This document shows positions 1-7,658 of a stretch of 64,000 nt of DNA, piece after piece. The stretch's first letter is position 1, and each line of letters starts with the position of its first letter. The DNA comes from Dysgonomonas sp. 216 (lineage in GTDB: Bacteria > Bacteroidota > Bacteroidia > Bacteroidales > Dysgonomonadaceae): the NCBI RefSeq assembly GCF_010501065.1, contig NZ_QVMM01000007.1:1-64000 (forward strand), in the 5' to 3' direction. A model generated the notes under the pieces. It searched no databases. It was not told the DNA's origin and saw only the letters and a list, made by a program, of their open reading frames with translations. The translations under genes were made by a program, and so were the position numbers.

Positions 1-19
1 CATCTCGTCCGAGACACTT

Positions 20-62
20 AGTGGTATACTTTTCAATTACTAAGTGGACTACTTTTCAATTA
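20..62. repeat. Tandem 20-bp repeat, possible IS21-like end
   Basis: Two copies of a 20-bp unit (20-39 and 43-62, period 23 bp, two mismatches) share agtgg at one end and tacttttcaatta at the other. Multiple short terminal repeats are known from IS21-family insertion sequences, whose ends begin TG; on the minus strand a TG lies at 71-70, just outside the repeats. I infer that an insertion sequence extends left of the window and that its end supplies the stop codon of the helicase at 65-1075. No transposase is visible, so this rests on the repeat pattern alone. Confidence 0.4.
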
Positions 63-64
63 TA

Positions 65-1075
65 TTATACAGTTCTATAATCGGAGTCTCTTATTCGTCC
101 GCATATCTGTATAATTAAAGTAGATATATCTAATAATGTATGAGATTTTCTTCTATCACTAACAATATATGTTTTACCGTTTTTATCATATATATCACAC
201 CCCTCAAACGATGTTGAAGTATAGAAGTTGATTAATTTAGCCTGTGTTGTAGTATCTTCAATTAAATAGTTATCTCCTAATTTCTTCTGATTACTTTTAT
301 TGCCTTTGCCTGATTTCTCATTTTTAGAACATACAACTCTTACTTGTTCGGGTAATAACTTTGTTTTTTGAATAACATCTGCAATAAAATCAACACTATT
401 GACGAAGAAATGCAGATTACCAAATATTTGAGTGCGAATAGCTCTGTTAATCAAATCACAAACAACTCTTATCGGCTGATTTGTAACAACCAATTTTATA
501 TCAACGGTTGTAACATTGTCCCATTGTACCTCTATAACAGGTAAATTCTTTAATTCCCTTAAAATAAATTCTTCTTCTATTGGGGTTGCTGTCATATAAG
601 TAACTTCTTTGAATCGCCTTGCATGGTTCAATAACCTTTTAACAGCCTTGTTCCTAAAAGCATAACTATTAAATAATATATGCCACTCGTCCACTAATAA
701 GAAGAACTCTTTGTAAACATTAATATCTGTTTCTTCCTGTAATAGATTTATTAATCTCTCTAAGCTGTCATAAGTAACAGCGAATTTTTTAATCTTGTTC
801 TTTCTGATATAATCTAAAATTTCATCTTTAGTAACACCCTCATAGATTCCGAGTAGCTTATTATCGCATTTTTCATTCGGATATTGAGCAACCTTATTTT
901 TAATAACATTCACATAAGGCATTGCAATAATGGTGTTTTTGTCGTTTTCGATTGCAATAGATGTTCCACCGCAACCCGTCTTTCCCTTGTCAAATAAGCA
1001 GTTTACAGGGAGTTCAGACATAAATTCATTGAGATATTCACAGTCTTTCTTTGCTTGGATAATTCGTTTATCCAT
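65..1075 (-). CDS. DEAD/DEAH-like helicase, probably C-terminally truncated
   Basis: A 336-residue superfamily 2-type ATPase/helicase. Visible motifs are a P-loop variant around residues 30-38 (KGKTGCGGT), VDEWH (128-132, motif II), MTATP (161-165, motif III) and QICGRIR (323-329, motif VI). Proteins with this GKTGCGGT type of loop are, from memory, carried on Bacteroidota mobile elements, where they tend to be considerably longer. Here the reading frame ends seven residues after motif VI, right beside the repeats at 20-62, so the C-terminus was probably lost to an insertion. The role is inferred to be element replication or mobilisation. The P-loop departs from the usual GxxGxGKT order, so ATPase activity is not certain. 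Confidence 0.65.
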   Translation of the reverse strand: MDKRIIQAKKDCEYLNEFMSELPVNCLFDKGKTGCGGTSIAIENDKNTIIAMPYVNVIKNKVAQYPNEKCDNKLLGIYEGVTKDEILDYIRKNKIKKFAVTYDSLERLINLLQEETDINVYKEFFLLVDEWHILFNSYAFRNKAVKRLLNHARRFKEVTYMTATPIEEEFILRELKNLPVIEVQWDNVTTVDIKLVVTNQPIRVVCDLINRAIRTQIFGNLHFFVNSVDFIADVIQKTKLLPEQVRVVCSKNEKSGKGNKSNQKKLGDNYLIEDTTTQAKLINFYTSTSFEGCDIYDKNGKTYIVSDRRKSHTLLDISTLIIQICGRIRDSDYRTV

Positions 1076-1124
1076 GATTAATTATTTTATAATGTTTTAT
1101 GCTGTTTAATCTGAAAAAAGGTAG

Positions 1125-1278
1125 GACGGAAAATTTTTGTATTCTTTCTTTATAGTAGTTTTCTATGTTTGCGAATACAAAAAACCGTTCTAGGAATCTG
1201 AATTTTCGGGGACGGATTTTTTACTATTTTGTTTCTTATAGAGGTTTTTACCATTTCAGAATCAAAAAATCCGTTTCG
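1125..1278. repeat. Two related palindromic units of about 66 bp
   Basis: Unit A (1125-1190) begins gacgga and ends ccgttc; its arms tttttgtattc and gaatacaaaaa form an 11-bp dyad. Unit B (1211-1278) begins gacgga and ends ccgttt; its arms acggatttttt (1212-1222) and aaaaaatccgt (1264-1274) form a perfect 11-bp dyad. The loops also resemble each other (ttctttatagtagtttt against tttcttatagaggtttt), so the units look like a diverged direct duplication, offset by about 86 bp. Function unknown; an origin or recombinase/helicase binding site is possible. Confidence 0.6.
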
Positions 1279-1738
1279 TTATCTTGTAGTCAAAAATTTG
1301 GATGAAAGTTGATTTTTGAGACTTTTCACCTCTTCCAAATTTCTTATACAAATATACTTAATTAACAATCTTGAAAAAAGTGAGGAAATTGCATATCCTG
1401 TAATTGTAGCCAGGTATAGCATATTTTTATTCGTTAGATGCTAATTTTAGGTAAAGATTGTGTGTTTAGGGCTAAAGTTAGGGTATGAATCATGTATTTA
1501 TAAATTAACCTAAATAGCTATCAATATTTTTTTGTTAAAATATAGCCATGATTAAAGTGTTAAATTGATTTTTATTTATTAGTTTAGCAAAACCAATGTC
1601 GACAGTATGTCAAACTAGCATATCTGTAGCTGGTTAGTTCTTTGATGTATTTATTAGTATCTATAAATCCTTTAATTGCTTTTAGTTTTTCATAACAATT
1701 GAAATTATTTTTTTCTTGGTTTGACATAAAAGATATAT

Positions 1739-1762
1739 CGGCAAAAGATGCCGTGTTTTTTT
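1739..1762 (+). terminator. Hairpin plus T-run just upstream of the 1780 gene
   Basis: The stem cggca/tgccg with loop aaaga (1739-1753) is followed by tgttttttt. It has the shape of a small intrinsic terminator, yet lies only about 18 bp before a start codon. It could end a short upstream transcript or act as an attenuator for the three-gene cassette. The stem has only 5 bp, so chance is possible. Confidence 0.4.
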
Positions 1763-1779
1763 AATAAATAATTTTAACA

Positions 1780-2331
1780 ATGAAAAATTCCACTAAAAGT
1801 CCTGAACAAGGCATCGCTGAAGAGTCTCAAAACCCTAAAAAAGCAAATCCTCGCAAACCAAAAGCACCATTTCTAAAAGTCAATGAAAAATATGAGCCTC
1901 TGCTCAATAATCAAGTTGGTGAAAAGGATGTTGCTTTGCGTAGAAATGTTATTGAGGAATGTATCAATCGAGTTAAAGGTGTTTCACATAGTGGGTACCA
2001 AAAAGATTTGAGAGATGCAATGACTAAACTTCTGTTTAACTTTTCGTTTCTGATGGATTGTCAAAAGTTAGATTTCGACTGTGAAGAAATTTTTTATGCA
2101 GCACAGAATGTTGTAATGTATAATAAACTCGGAACAGTTATAAAAGATGGTCTAACAATTGTATTCAAAGGAAAATATGATTTACTTAAAGAAGAAGCTG
2201 TATATTCAGAAGATGAATTATCTTCTGCAAAATATGATTCACCTGCAAGTAAAGCAACAGAAGAGCAGAAAGAAGAACTTTCTCAGTTTATTAAAGGAGC
2301 TATAACTCTATTATCATCAATTAAAAATTAA
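1780..2331 (+). CDS. Unrecognised 183-aa protein, first gene of island cassette
   Basis: I do not recognise a family. The N-terminal 35 residues are rich in Lys, Pro, Ser and Asn and probably disordered; residues 50-150 look alpha-helical with mixed charge; the C-terminal 30 residues are acidic, then a short hydrophobic helix. There is no signal peptide and no clear membrane segment, so it is probably cytoplasmic. It is followed after 79 bp by the 2411 gene on the same strand, and that by a membrane protein gene, suggesting one transcript of three genes between a helicase and an integrase. Composition is strongly AT-rich, in line with acquired DNA. Function unknown. Confidence 0.7.
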   Translation: MKNSTKSPEQGIAEESQNPKKANPRKPKAPFLKVNEKYEPLLNNQVGEKDVALRRNVIEECINRVKGVSHSGYQKDLRDAMTKLLFNFSFLMDCQKLDFDCEEIFYAAQNVVMYNKLGTVIKDGLTIVFKGKYDLLKEEAVYSEDELSSAKYDSPASKATEEQKEELSQFIKGAITLLSSIKN

Positions 2332-2410
2332 TGATATGATTATAGTAAGATACTTACAAACTCAAACCAAGTGCATTATCCTAGCCAGCTTTTTTACTTA
2401 TAATCGTAAT

Positions 2411-3118
2411 ATGGCAAAAAAAGATTATTCAATAGAATTTTTAAAAGCATTTGAACCTTTTGTTCATTTGAAAGATGAAAAGTTTAAAATTATATCAGAA
2501 ACATCTAATGTCTTTGAATGTTATGATTTAGAACATAAACTTTTCTTTATTATTAAAAATTATGAACAAACAGGACGGGATGGACAAGTTTTATTACGTG
2601 TTTTACAAAACCCTGCCTCTTCCACAAAAAAGGAAAGTAGTTCAAAATCGGTGCGTTTGTCTGACTTATCTAAGGTTTTTCAAGCATGGTTAGATATGCT
2701 AGATGAATATGATAAAGTTAATTCTTTCTATGATGATCCCATAGTTTCAGCTTTTGCAGATGAATATTATGCGGAATTTGAATTTGTCGATAAAGATGCA
2801 GACATTAAACCTTTTGGTATTAAACGCATTTTGGCTATTGATTCTTTTTTAGAAAGCACACAGCAAAAGCTCTCCCAATATTTGACAGAAGAGAATCAAA
2901 TTCAAATAGAAGATATTCAAAATGATATTACAGAATTAAGAGAGAATCTTACATCTAAATCTAAGAAATGGGTTGCTAGAAAAATTAGTATAATTTGGGC
3001 AAAAATGACTAAACAAGGTTTACAATTTGTTAAAGATTTTGTCAAAGAAGGAAAAAAACAAATGATTGAGATTGGGGTGAAATTTCTTATTGAGACAGGA
3101 AAAAATATTATTGAATAA
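2411..3118 (+). CDS. Unrecognised 235-aa helical protein, island cassette
   Basis: The open frame extends back to 2336, but the ATG at 2411 (MAKKDYSIEF) is the better start because the upstream residues are not protein-like and begin only 5 bp after the previous gene. An alpha/beta-looking N-terminal half (FEPFVHLKDEKFKII, FFIIKNYEQ) is followed by an acidic region with aromatic residues (about 100-150), a helix around a run of Gln/Glu, and a Lys-rich amphipathic C-terminus (about 195-235) that could lie on a membrane. The next gene encodes a 4-TM protein, so the two products may act together at the membrane. No catalytic motif is visible. Function unknown. Confidence 0.7.
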   Translation: MAKKDYSIEFLKAFEPFVHLKDEKFKIISETSNVFECYDLEHKLFFIIKNYEQTGRDGQVLLRVLQNPASSTKKESSSKSVRLSDLSKVFQAWLDMLDEYDKVNSFYDDPIVSAFADEYYAEFEFVDKDADIKPFGIKRILAIDSFLESTQQKLSQYLTEENQIQIEDIQNDITELRENLTSKSKKWVARKISIIWAKMTKQGLQFVKDFVKEGKKQMIEIGVKFLIETGKNIIE

Positions 3119-3169
3119 AACAAAATTTACTGTTTAATAATCAGTTATATATAGAAGTCTAAATGTTTT

Positions 3170-3859
3170 ATGGGTGTAATTGATAAATTATTTAATTTAT
3201 TCTTAAATAAAGAATATTCTATAAAATCAAAAATATTGTGGGGTGTTCTTCTAATAATATTGATTATAGGGATAAATGATTTTGTAGGCTTCACTTTTTA
3301 TTATTCTGCATCTAAAGAAATAGAATTAATATCACAAATAGAAACTACTAAACAGACAACTAATAATAAGGAATTACTAAGTTACTTAGATTCAAAAGAA
3401 AAAGAAATATTAAACAGAAAATATCTCTATGAGAAATTCTTAGATTTATTTAAACAAACAGAATTAGTAAATGATTCTAAAAATGAAGTTAATTCGTCTT
3501 CATCAAACAACACATCATTTATAAGTGAAATTTTCCCAGAGATGCCTTATCGGTCTCAATTATGGCATACTATAACTTCATCTTTCGTTCAAATCTTAGC
3601 TTTAATAATTTTATTAATACTTTGTATTATTGCTCCCTTTAGAACAGATATAAAAGATAAACAAAGCGTAGGAATATATATAATAATATTTATTTTATCA
3701 TCTGCTCTTGGTGCTGGACTTATTTGGCTTACACAATTTCTATTTGGTTTAATACCTGTAATTTTAGATAGAGCATATATAAACTATGGTATACAAATAT
3801 TATTTCAGATATTATTAATTTATATAAGTATTAAAACGAGTAAAAATAGGGCAGAATAA
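3170..3859 (+). CDS. Unrecognised 4-TM membrane protein, island cassette
   Basis: A 229-residue protein with four predicted membrane segments, near residues 22-45, 136-158, 167-190 and 203-222. Between the first two lies a soluble, Lys/Glu- and Ser/Asn-rich stretch of about 90 residues that looks partly coiled-coil (KELLSYLDSKEKEIL). No transporter or enzyme motif is visible. Soluble protein plus multi-TM protein next to an integrase is a layout shared with some phage-defence cassettes whose membrane member is the effector, but nothing here proves such a role. It ends 19 bp before the convergent integrase gene. Confidence 0.7.
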   Translation: MGVIDKLFNLFLNKEYSIKSKILWGVLLIILIIGINDFVGFTFYYSASKEIELISQIETTKQTTNNKELLSYLDSKEKEILNRKYLYEKFLDLFKQTELVNDSKNEVNSSSSNNTSFISEIFPEMPYRSQLWHTITSSFVQILALIILLILCIIAPFRTDIKDKQSVGIYIIIFILSSALGAGLIWLTQFLFGLIPVILDRAYINYGIQILFQILLIYISIKTSKNRAE

Positions 3860-3878
3860 TTCCACCCTATTAAATATT

Positions 3879-5078
3879 TCATAATAAATTCTTCATTGCT
3901 TCGTTTATCTGTGAATTTTCAAAGCTGTCTAAATAGATTTGAGTTACCTTTTCCGAACTATGCCCTAAAGATTCAGAAATTATTGAAGTATTTACACCAG
4001 AACGTTTTAAAACGGTTGCAAATGAGTGTCTTGCCACATAGGTTGTTAAATCAATAGGTATATTTAATTCTTGACCTATTTGTTTCAGTCGTTTATTTAT
4101 AATAGCTAAGACCTTGTGAACCCTGTTTGCTTTTTGTTGCTCCGTTTTATGAAAAGAAGTAAAAATAGGAAACAAATAAGGGTTGTTAAGATTTGAATAT
4201 TTATCTATCAATTCACTTGCTTTTAGTTGCAACGGTATCTTTATTAACTTCTTCGTTTTTTTCCTTGTGTAAACAAGTCTATCCTCTATAATATTACTTT
4301 TTGTCAAGTGTGCTATATCGACAAAGTTTATACCGCCTGATAGATATGAGAAATAAAACAAGTCTATTGCTAAACGTGTGTATTCACTATCAGCATTGTA
4401 GTTTATTATTGCTTCAATATCTGATTTCTGAATTGCACGTTTAACCGTTTCTGTATGAAGTTTAGAGACTTTATAAACCTTAAACGGATAGTATTCTTGT
4501 TTAACAATATTCAGTTCTATAGCCTTGTTGAATATAGACCTCAATGTTCTGAAACGAACTCCTAAAGAATTATCGGATAATCCTTTTTTACGCAAAAATG
4601 CTTCGTATTCCCTTAGCCAAATAATATCTATTTCGGAAAAGTAAATATCAAGATGTGTATTAAAATCTAACATTGATACTAACAATTCCTTGTATATAGA
4701 TGCTGTTTTCAGACGATTCTCTTGTCTTAGTCGGTCAATTTCAGAATTAAATAATTGCTGAACTGTATTATTAACAGTAGGTGCTTCAACTTTTTCAATT
4801 AGACTTGAGACGGTAAAATCTTTGTTAATAGTCTTAAATTCAATTATTTGCCCCGAAAATTCTTTTGTTTTCTCTATGATTATAGTTTGTATGCTGTCTT
4901 TATTCGGACAATTACGTTTAGGTTTGTTCTTTTCAAAATCCCAAAATTGCGGTTGAATTGAGATACCTAAACTTTTATACTTCTTCTTATTGTTTTTGCA
5001 GATTCTTATCATTAACGGATGTGAACCATCTGCAAGCGTTTTCGACTTGAATAATACGACATTAACTGTTGCATTCAT
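3879..5078 (-). CDS. Tyrosine recombinase / integrase of the mobile element
   Basis: A 399-residue phage-type integrase, with an N-terminal SAM-like arm-binding domain, a core-binding domain (about 110-210) and a catalytic domain (about 220-399). Box II reads TTYVARHSF (Arg350, His351), followed by LGHSS (His373) and the nucleophile Tyr382 in IYLDSF. The first catalytic Arg is not at its usual place (the segment reads SGGINFVDIAHL), as is seen in a subgroup of Bacteroidota integrases. The frame stays open back to 5171, but that extension runs through the tRNA terminator, so I chose the ATG at 5078. It faces the 3' end of the tRNA at 5201-5274, the expected attachment site. Confidence 0.9.
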   Translation of the reverse strand: MNATVNVVLFKSKTLADGSHPLMIRICKNNKKKYKSLGISIQPQFWDFEKNKPKRNCPNKDSIQTIIIEKTKEFSGQIIEFKTINKDFTVSSLIEKVEAPTVNNTVQQLFNSEIDRLRQENRLKTASIYKELLVSMLDFNTHLDIYFSEIDIIWLREYEAFLRKKGLSDNSLGVRFRTLRSIFNKAIELNIVKQEYYPFKVYKVSKLHTETVKRAIQKSDIEAIINYNADSEYTRLAIDLFYFSYLSGGINFVDIAHLTKSNIIEDRLVYTRKKTKKLIKIPLQLKASELIDKYSNLNNPYLFPIFTSFHKTEQQKANRVHKVLAIINKRLKQIGQELNIPIDLTTYVARHSFATVLKRSGVNTSIISESLGHSSEKVTQIYLDSFENSQINEAMKNLL

Positions 5079-5154
5079 TTGAGTTTTTGGTTTAACTCTT
5101 GGTTTAACTAAACGTCGAAAAGCCGTGTTTAAACTATAGTAAAATGGTAGTATA

Positions 5155-5191
5155 TAAAAAATAGAAAGCACCTACTTTATTGTAAGTGCTT
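5155..5191 (-). terminator. Intrinsic terminator of the CAU tRNA
   Basis: Read on the minus strand just after the tRNA, a 10-bp stem (5182-5191 with 5166-5175, one G-U pair) with a 6-nt loop is followed by a T-rich run. It lies inside the upstream extension of the integrase frame, which argues against that extension being translated. The attachment core may lie between this hairpin and the tRNA, or within the tRNA 3' end. Confidence 0.7.
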
Positions 5192-5200
5192 CATTTTCTG

Positions 5201-5274
5201 TGGTCCCACCTGGGCTTGAACCAGGGACCCCCTGATTATGAGTCAGATGCTCTAACCAACTGAGCTATAGGACC
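5201..5274 (-). tRNA. tRNA with CAU anticodon (Met, or Ile2)
   Basis: A full cloverleaf folds on the minus strand. The acceptor arm GGTCCTA pairs with TGGGACC, the D arm contains TAGCTCAGTTGGTTAGAGC, the anticodon loop is CTCATAA (anticodon CAU), and the T arm contains GGTTCAAGCCC. The discriminator is A and CCA is not encoded. It lacks the unpaired position 1-72 of an initiator tRNA. Elongator Met and lysidine-modified Ile2 both carry CAU and I cannot separate them by eye. The 3' end points to the integrase. Confidence 0.93.
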
Positions 5275-5351
5275 TGATTTTCGGAGGTTATCCCGAAATC
5301 GGATGCAATATTACTGCTTTTTCCTTAATTATGCAATAGTAGGGCATAAAA

Positions 5352-6248
5352 TTATTTTCTAAATCGGGCAAAGATACTTAACGGAAGGCGTTTCCCTGAT
5401 CTTTCAGGAATTAGTAACTCCCCATATTCACAGTGCTTTACATCGGGAAAATAACATTTCATTAAATTTTCGGCAATAATGGCTGAAAATCCCATTGAAT
5501 ACAGATTGAGAACAAGAAATGCATTTTTGGGCTCTAACAAATCTTTACACAATTCCATTATTTCGCTAATATTGTCTTCAAGTATCCATTTCTCGCCATC
5601 GGGTCCACGACCATATGCAGGAGGGTCAAGAATTATACCATTATATTTTTTACCACGCTTTACTTCTCTGCGACAAAACTTCAACGCATCTTCTACAACC
5701 CAACGAATGTCATTTAACCCTGAGGCTTCCATGTTTTCTTTCGACCAGTTTATAACTTGCTTCACCGAGTCTACATGGGTTATATCGGCTCCTGCACTTT
5801 TCGCAGCAATTGACGCTCCGCCTGTATAAGCAAACAGATTAAGAACTTTGGGTTGAGCGACACTCATTTCCGTTACAGAATCGTAAATATAGTTCCAGTT
5901 TTCGGCTTGTTCGGGAAATATCCCGACATGTTTAAAAGAAGTCATGCCCAAACGGAACCTTAACTTCATATTTTTGTAATGATAACTGATAAACCACTGG
6001 TCGGGCATATCTTTTTTCTGCATCCAGCTTCCCCGTTCATTCCCATCGGGCGAGTTGTTTTTCTTTTTTTCTTGTCTAAAGGTAGCATTCGCAAGTTTTT
6101 CCCATTCTGTTTCGGGTAAACTTTTAGTCCAGACAGCCTGAGGTTCGGGGCGTGCTATAATGTATTTTCCGAAACGTTCGAGCTTTTCGTAGTTGCCCGA
6201 ATCTATCAGTTCGTAGTCGGTCCAGTATTGAGGTTCTAGCAAATTCAT
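5352..6248 (-). CDS. Class I SAM-dependent methyltransferase, RlmI/RlmK-like
   Basis: A 298-residue methyltransferase of the family that includes 23S rRNA cytosine-C5 enzymes such as RlmI. The SAM-binding motif I is LNLFAYTGG (136-144), with acidic motif II around THVDSVKQ and the motif IV loop DPPAYGRG (208-215). A DPP-type motif IV is typical of base methyltransferases of this group. It has no PUA domain, so the substrate is uncertain, RNA being the first guess. The gene stands alone, divergent from the 6350 gene, with its own promoter at 6268-6297. Confidence 0.85.
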   Translation of the reverse strand: MNLLEPQYWTDYELIDSGNYEKLERFGKYIIARPEPQAVWTKSLPETEWEKLANATFRQEKKKNNSPDGNERGSWMQKKDMPDQWFISYHYKNMKLRFRLGMTSFKHVGIFPEQAENWNYIYDSVTEMSVAQPKVLNLFAYTGGASIAAKSAGADITHVDSVKQVINWSKENMEASGLNDIRWVVEDALKFCRREVKRGKKYNGIILDPPAYGRGPDGEKWILEDNISEIMELCKDLLEPKNAFLVLNLYSMGFSAIIAENLMKCYFPDVKHCEYGELLIPERSGKRLPLSIFARFRK

Positions 6249-6267
6249 AAATTATTATTTATAAGGA

Positions 6268-6297
6268 CAAAGATATTAACAATACTTTATAAACAAA
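6268..6297 (-). promoter_or_regulatory. Bacteroidota-type promoter for the 6248 methyltransferase
   Basis: On the minus strand TATCTTTG (6275-6268) matches the -7 consensus TAnnTTTG, and TTTG (6297-6294) lies 18 bp upstream, one base short of the usual 19-21 spacing. The -7 box ends 20 bp before the start codon. Confidence 0.55.
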
Positions 6298-6300
6298 TGA

Positions 6301-6331
6301 TTGGCAGATTACAAAAACTCTATTACTTTTG
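6301..6331 (+). promoter_or_regulatory. Bacteroidota-type promoter for the 6350 gene
   Basis: TACTTTTG (6324-6331) matches the -7 consensus; TTG at 6301-6303 lies 20 bp upstream as a partial -33 box. The start codon follows 18 bp after the -7 box. It is back to back with the promoter of the divergent methyltransferase. Confidence 0.55.
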
Positions 6332-6349
6332 GGCACATTTTATTAGCAT

Positions 6350-7033
6350 ATGCCTAAAATCTATCGCTTATCAAGAACAGGATTAAGATTATATTATAAA
6401 ATCCGCCATCATCGCGGACATGGAATCCATTCGCCCTTTGTATTCGGACTTGTAACAAGAGTTATAGAAGAAAAGCGTCCTTTTTATGCCTACAACGAGA
6501 TAAAAGAATTTATATCAGGCAGTTTCAACCTCAATCAGCAGCTAAACAAAAGCAACCTTTTATCTTTCAAGCTGGTTAATTATTTTAATTCGAAAAAGAT
6601 ATTGGAGATAGGAGCAGGTACAGGTGTAAATACTCTATGCCTTACAGCACCATCGTCGGATATAAAATGTATAGGTATCGAATTGCAGGAGAAAAAGTAT
6701 AAATCGGCTCAGCTTCTTTATCGCGAATGGGGCAGGAATATTACACTACATACAGACAAGGTTCCGCAAGTTAGTGAGATACAAGACTGCATATGTGTTG
6801 ACCTGAGAAACTATGATGCTGACAAATCATTCTTTTTCGATACATTATTTGGCATTGTGGGCAACGAATCTTTCATTATTATTAAAGGTATACGAACAAA
6901 TAAGAAGCGTCAGGCGTTATGGAAGAATCTGAGGGATTCGCAGAAGGTAACAGTATCTCTCGATTTGTATCACGAGGGAATTCTGTTTTTCAATCCGAAA
7001 CTATTTAAACGTAATTACAGAATAAGTTTTTAA
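6350..7033 (+). CDS. Putative SAM-dependent methyltransferase
   Basis: A 227-residue protein with a Rossmann-type SAM motif, LEIGAGTG (85-92), followed by CIGIELQEKK, where an acidic residue at the end of strand 2 would bind the SAM ribose. The N-terminal GHGIHSPFVFGL segment (about 24-35) is, from memory, a signature of a Bacteroidota-only methyltransferase-like family. A clear motif IV is missing: the segment at the end of strand 4 reads CVDLRNYD. Catalysis and substrate are therefore open. It is followed 5 bp later by the adenosyltransferase gene and is probably co-transcribed with it. Confidence 0.7.
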   Translation: MPKIYRLSRTGLRLYYKIRHHRGHGIHSPFVFGLVTRVIEEKRPFYAYNEIKEFISGSFNLNQQLNKSNLLSFKLVNYFNSKKILEIGAGTGVNTLCLTAPSSDIKCIGIELQEKKYKSAQLLYREWGRNITLHTDKVPQVSEIQDCICVDLRNYDADKSFFFDTLFGIVGNESFIIIKGIRTNKKRQALWKNLRDSQKVTVSLDLYHEGILFFNPKLFKRNYRISF

Positions 7034-7038
7034 TAGAA

Positions 7039-7602
7039 ATGGGAAAAAGTAAAATATATACAAAAACAGGCGATGCAGGAAAAACGTCCTTGGTTGGAGG
7101 TAAGCGCGTAGCTAAAACCCATATAAGGCTTGAGGCTTATGGGACGGTTGATGAGTTGAATTCGTTTCTGGGATTTTTGATATGTGAAGTAGAAACGGAA
7201 GAAGTTGCGAAAGTTTTATCATTTGTTCAGCATAAGTTGTTCAATGTAGGTTCATATCTTGCTACTGATACAGAAACAACAGCAGTTCGGGATAAGAGTA
7301 TTATATATGATAAAGATATTGCCGTATTGGAACGCGAAATAGACAGGATGGATTCGGAAGTTCCTCCGTTAAAACAATTTGTTCTTCCCGGAGGTAGCGA
7401 AGCTGCATCAAGGGCTCATATCTGCCGTACAGTGTGCCGTAGGGCTGAACGTTGTATACATAGGATAAACGAAATATCCCCTGTTGACGAACATGTGCTT
7501 ATGTTTATGAACCGGTTATCGGACTATTTTTTTATGCTTGCTCGTTATAAGGCAAATAAAGCTGGAAACGAAATATTTTGGGACAATACTTGTTTGTTAT
7601 AA
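7039..7602 (+). CDS. pduO: Cob(I)alamin adenosyltransferase, PduO type
   Basis: A 187-residue enzyme that transfers the adenosyl group of ATP to cob(I)alamin or cobinamide to make adenosylcobalamin. The PduO-type ATP-binding N-terminus is plain: YTKTGDAGKTSLVGG (about 7-21), then AYGTVDELNSFLG. The C-terminal RRAERC and the NRLSDYFFMLAR segment near 155-165 are also typical. Length fits the family. No cobalamin riboswitch is visible upstream, so it probably serves general cofactor salvage together with the methyltransferase-like gene in front of it. Confidence 0.93.
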   Translation: MGKSKIYTKTGDAGKTSLVGGKRVAKTHIRLEAYGTVDELNSFLGFLICEVETEEVAKVLSFVQHKLFNVGSYLATDTETTAVRDKSIIYDKDIAVLEREIDRMDSEVPPLKQFVLPGGSEAASRAHICRTVCRRAERCIHRINEISPVDEHVLMFMNRLSDYFFMLARYKANKAGNEIFWDNTCLL

Positions 7603-7619
7603 ATATTGTTCTATTTTTG
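7589..7619 (+). promoter_or_regulatory. Promoter for the DUF2795 gene
   Basis: TATTTTTG (7612-7619) fits TAnnTTTG, and CTTG (7589-7592) lies 19 bp upstream as a near -33 box. It overlaps the last codons of the adenosyltransferase gene and suggests that the DUF2795 gene is transcribed separately. Confidence 0.5.
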
Positions 7620-7658
7620 CGGAAATTTTAATTTATAATTTAATAATTAGGTTATACT

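Larger units (their letters stand above)
1079..1779. other. 700-bp gene-free AT-rich region of the mobile element
   Basis: No convincing coding sequence on either strand. It contains two palindromic units (1125-1278) and, just before the next gene, a short hairpin followed by a T-run (1739-1762). The stretch lies between a helicase pointing left and a gene pointing right, so it may hold divergent promoters, a replication or transfer origin, or a small RNA ending at the hairpin. None of these can be decided from the sequence alone. Confidence 0.5.

Noticed and set aside
5079..5171. N-terminal extension of the integrase
   Set aside because: These 31 codons run through the tRNA terminator hairpin and are not integrase-like; ATG 5078 fits the family start.
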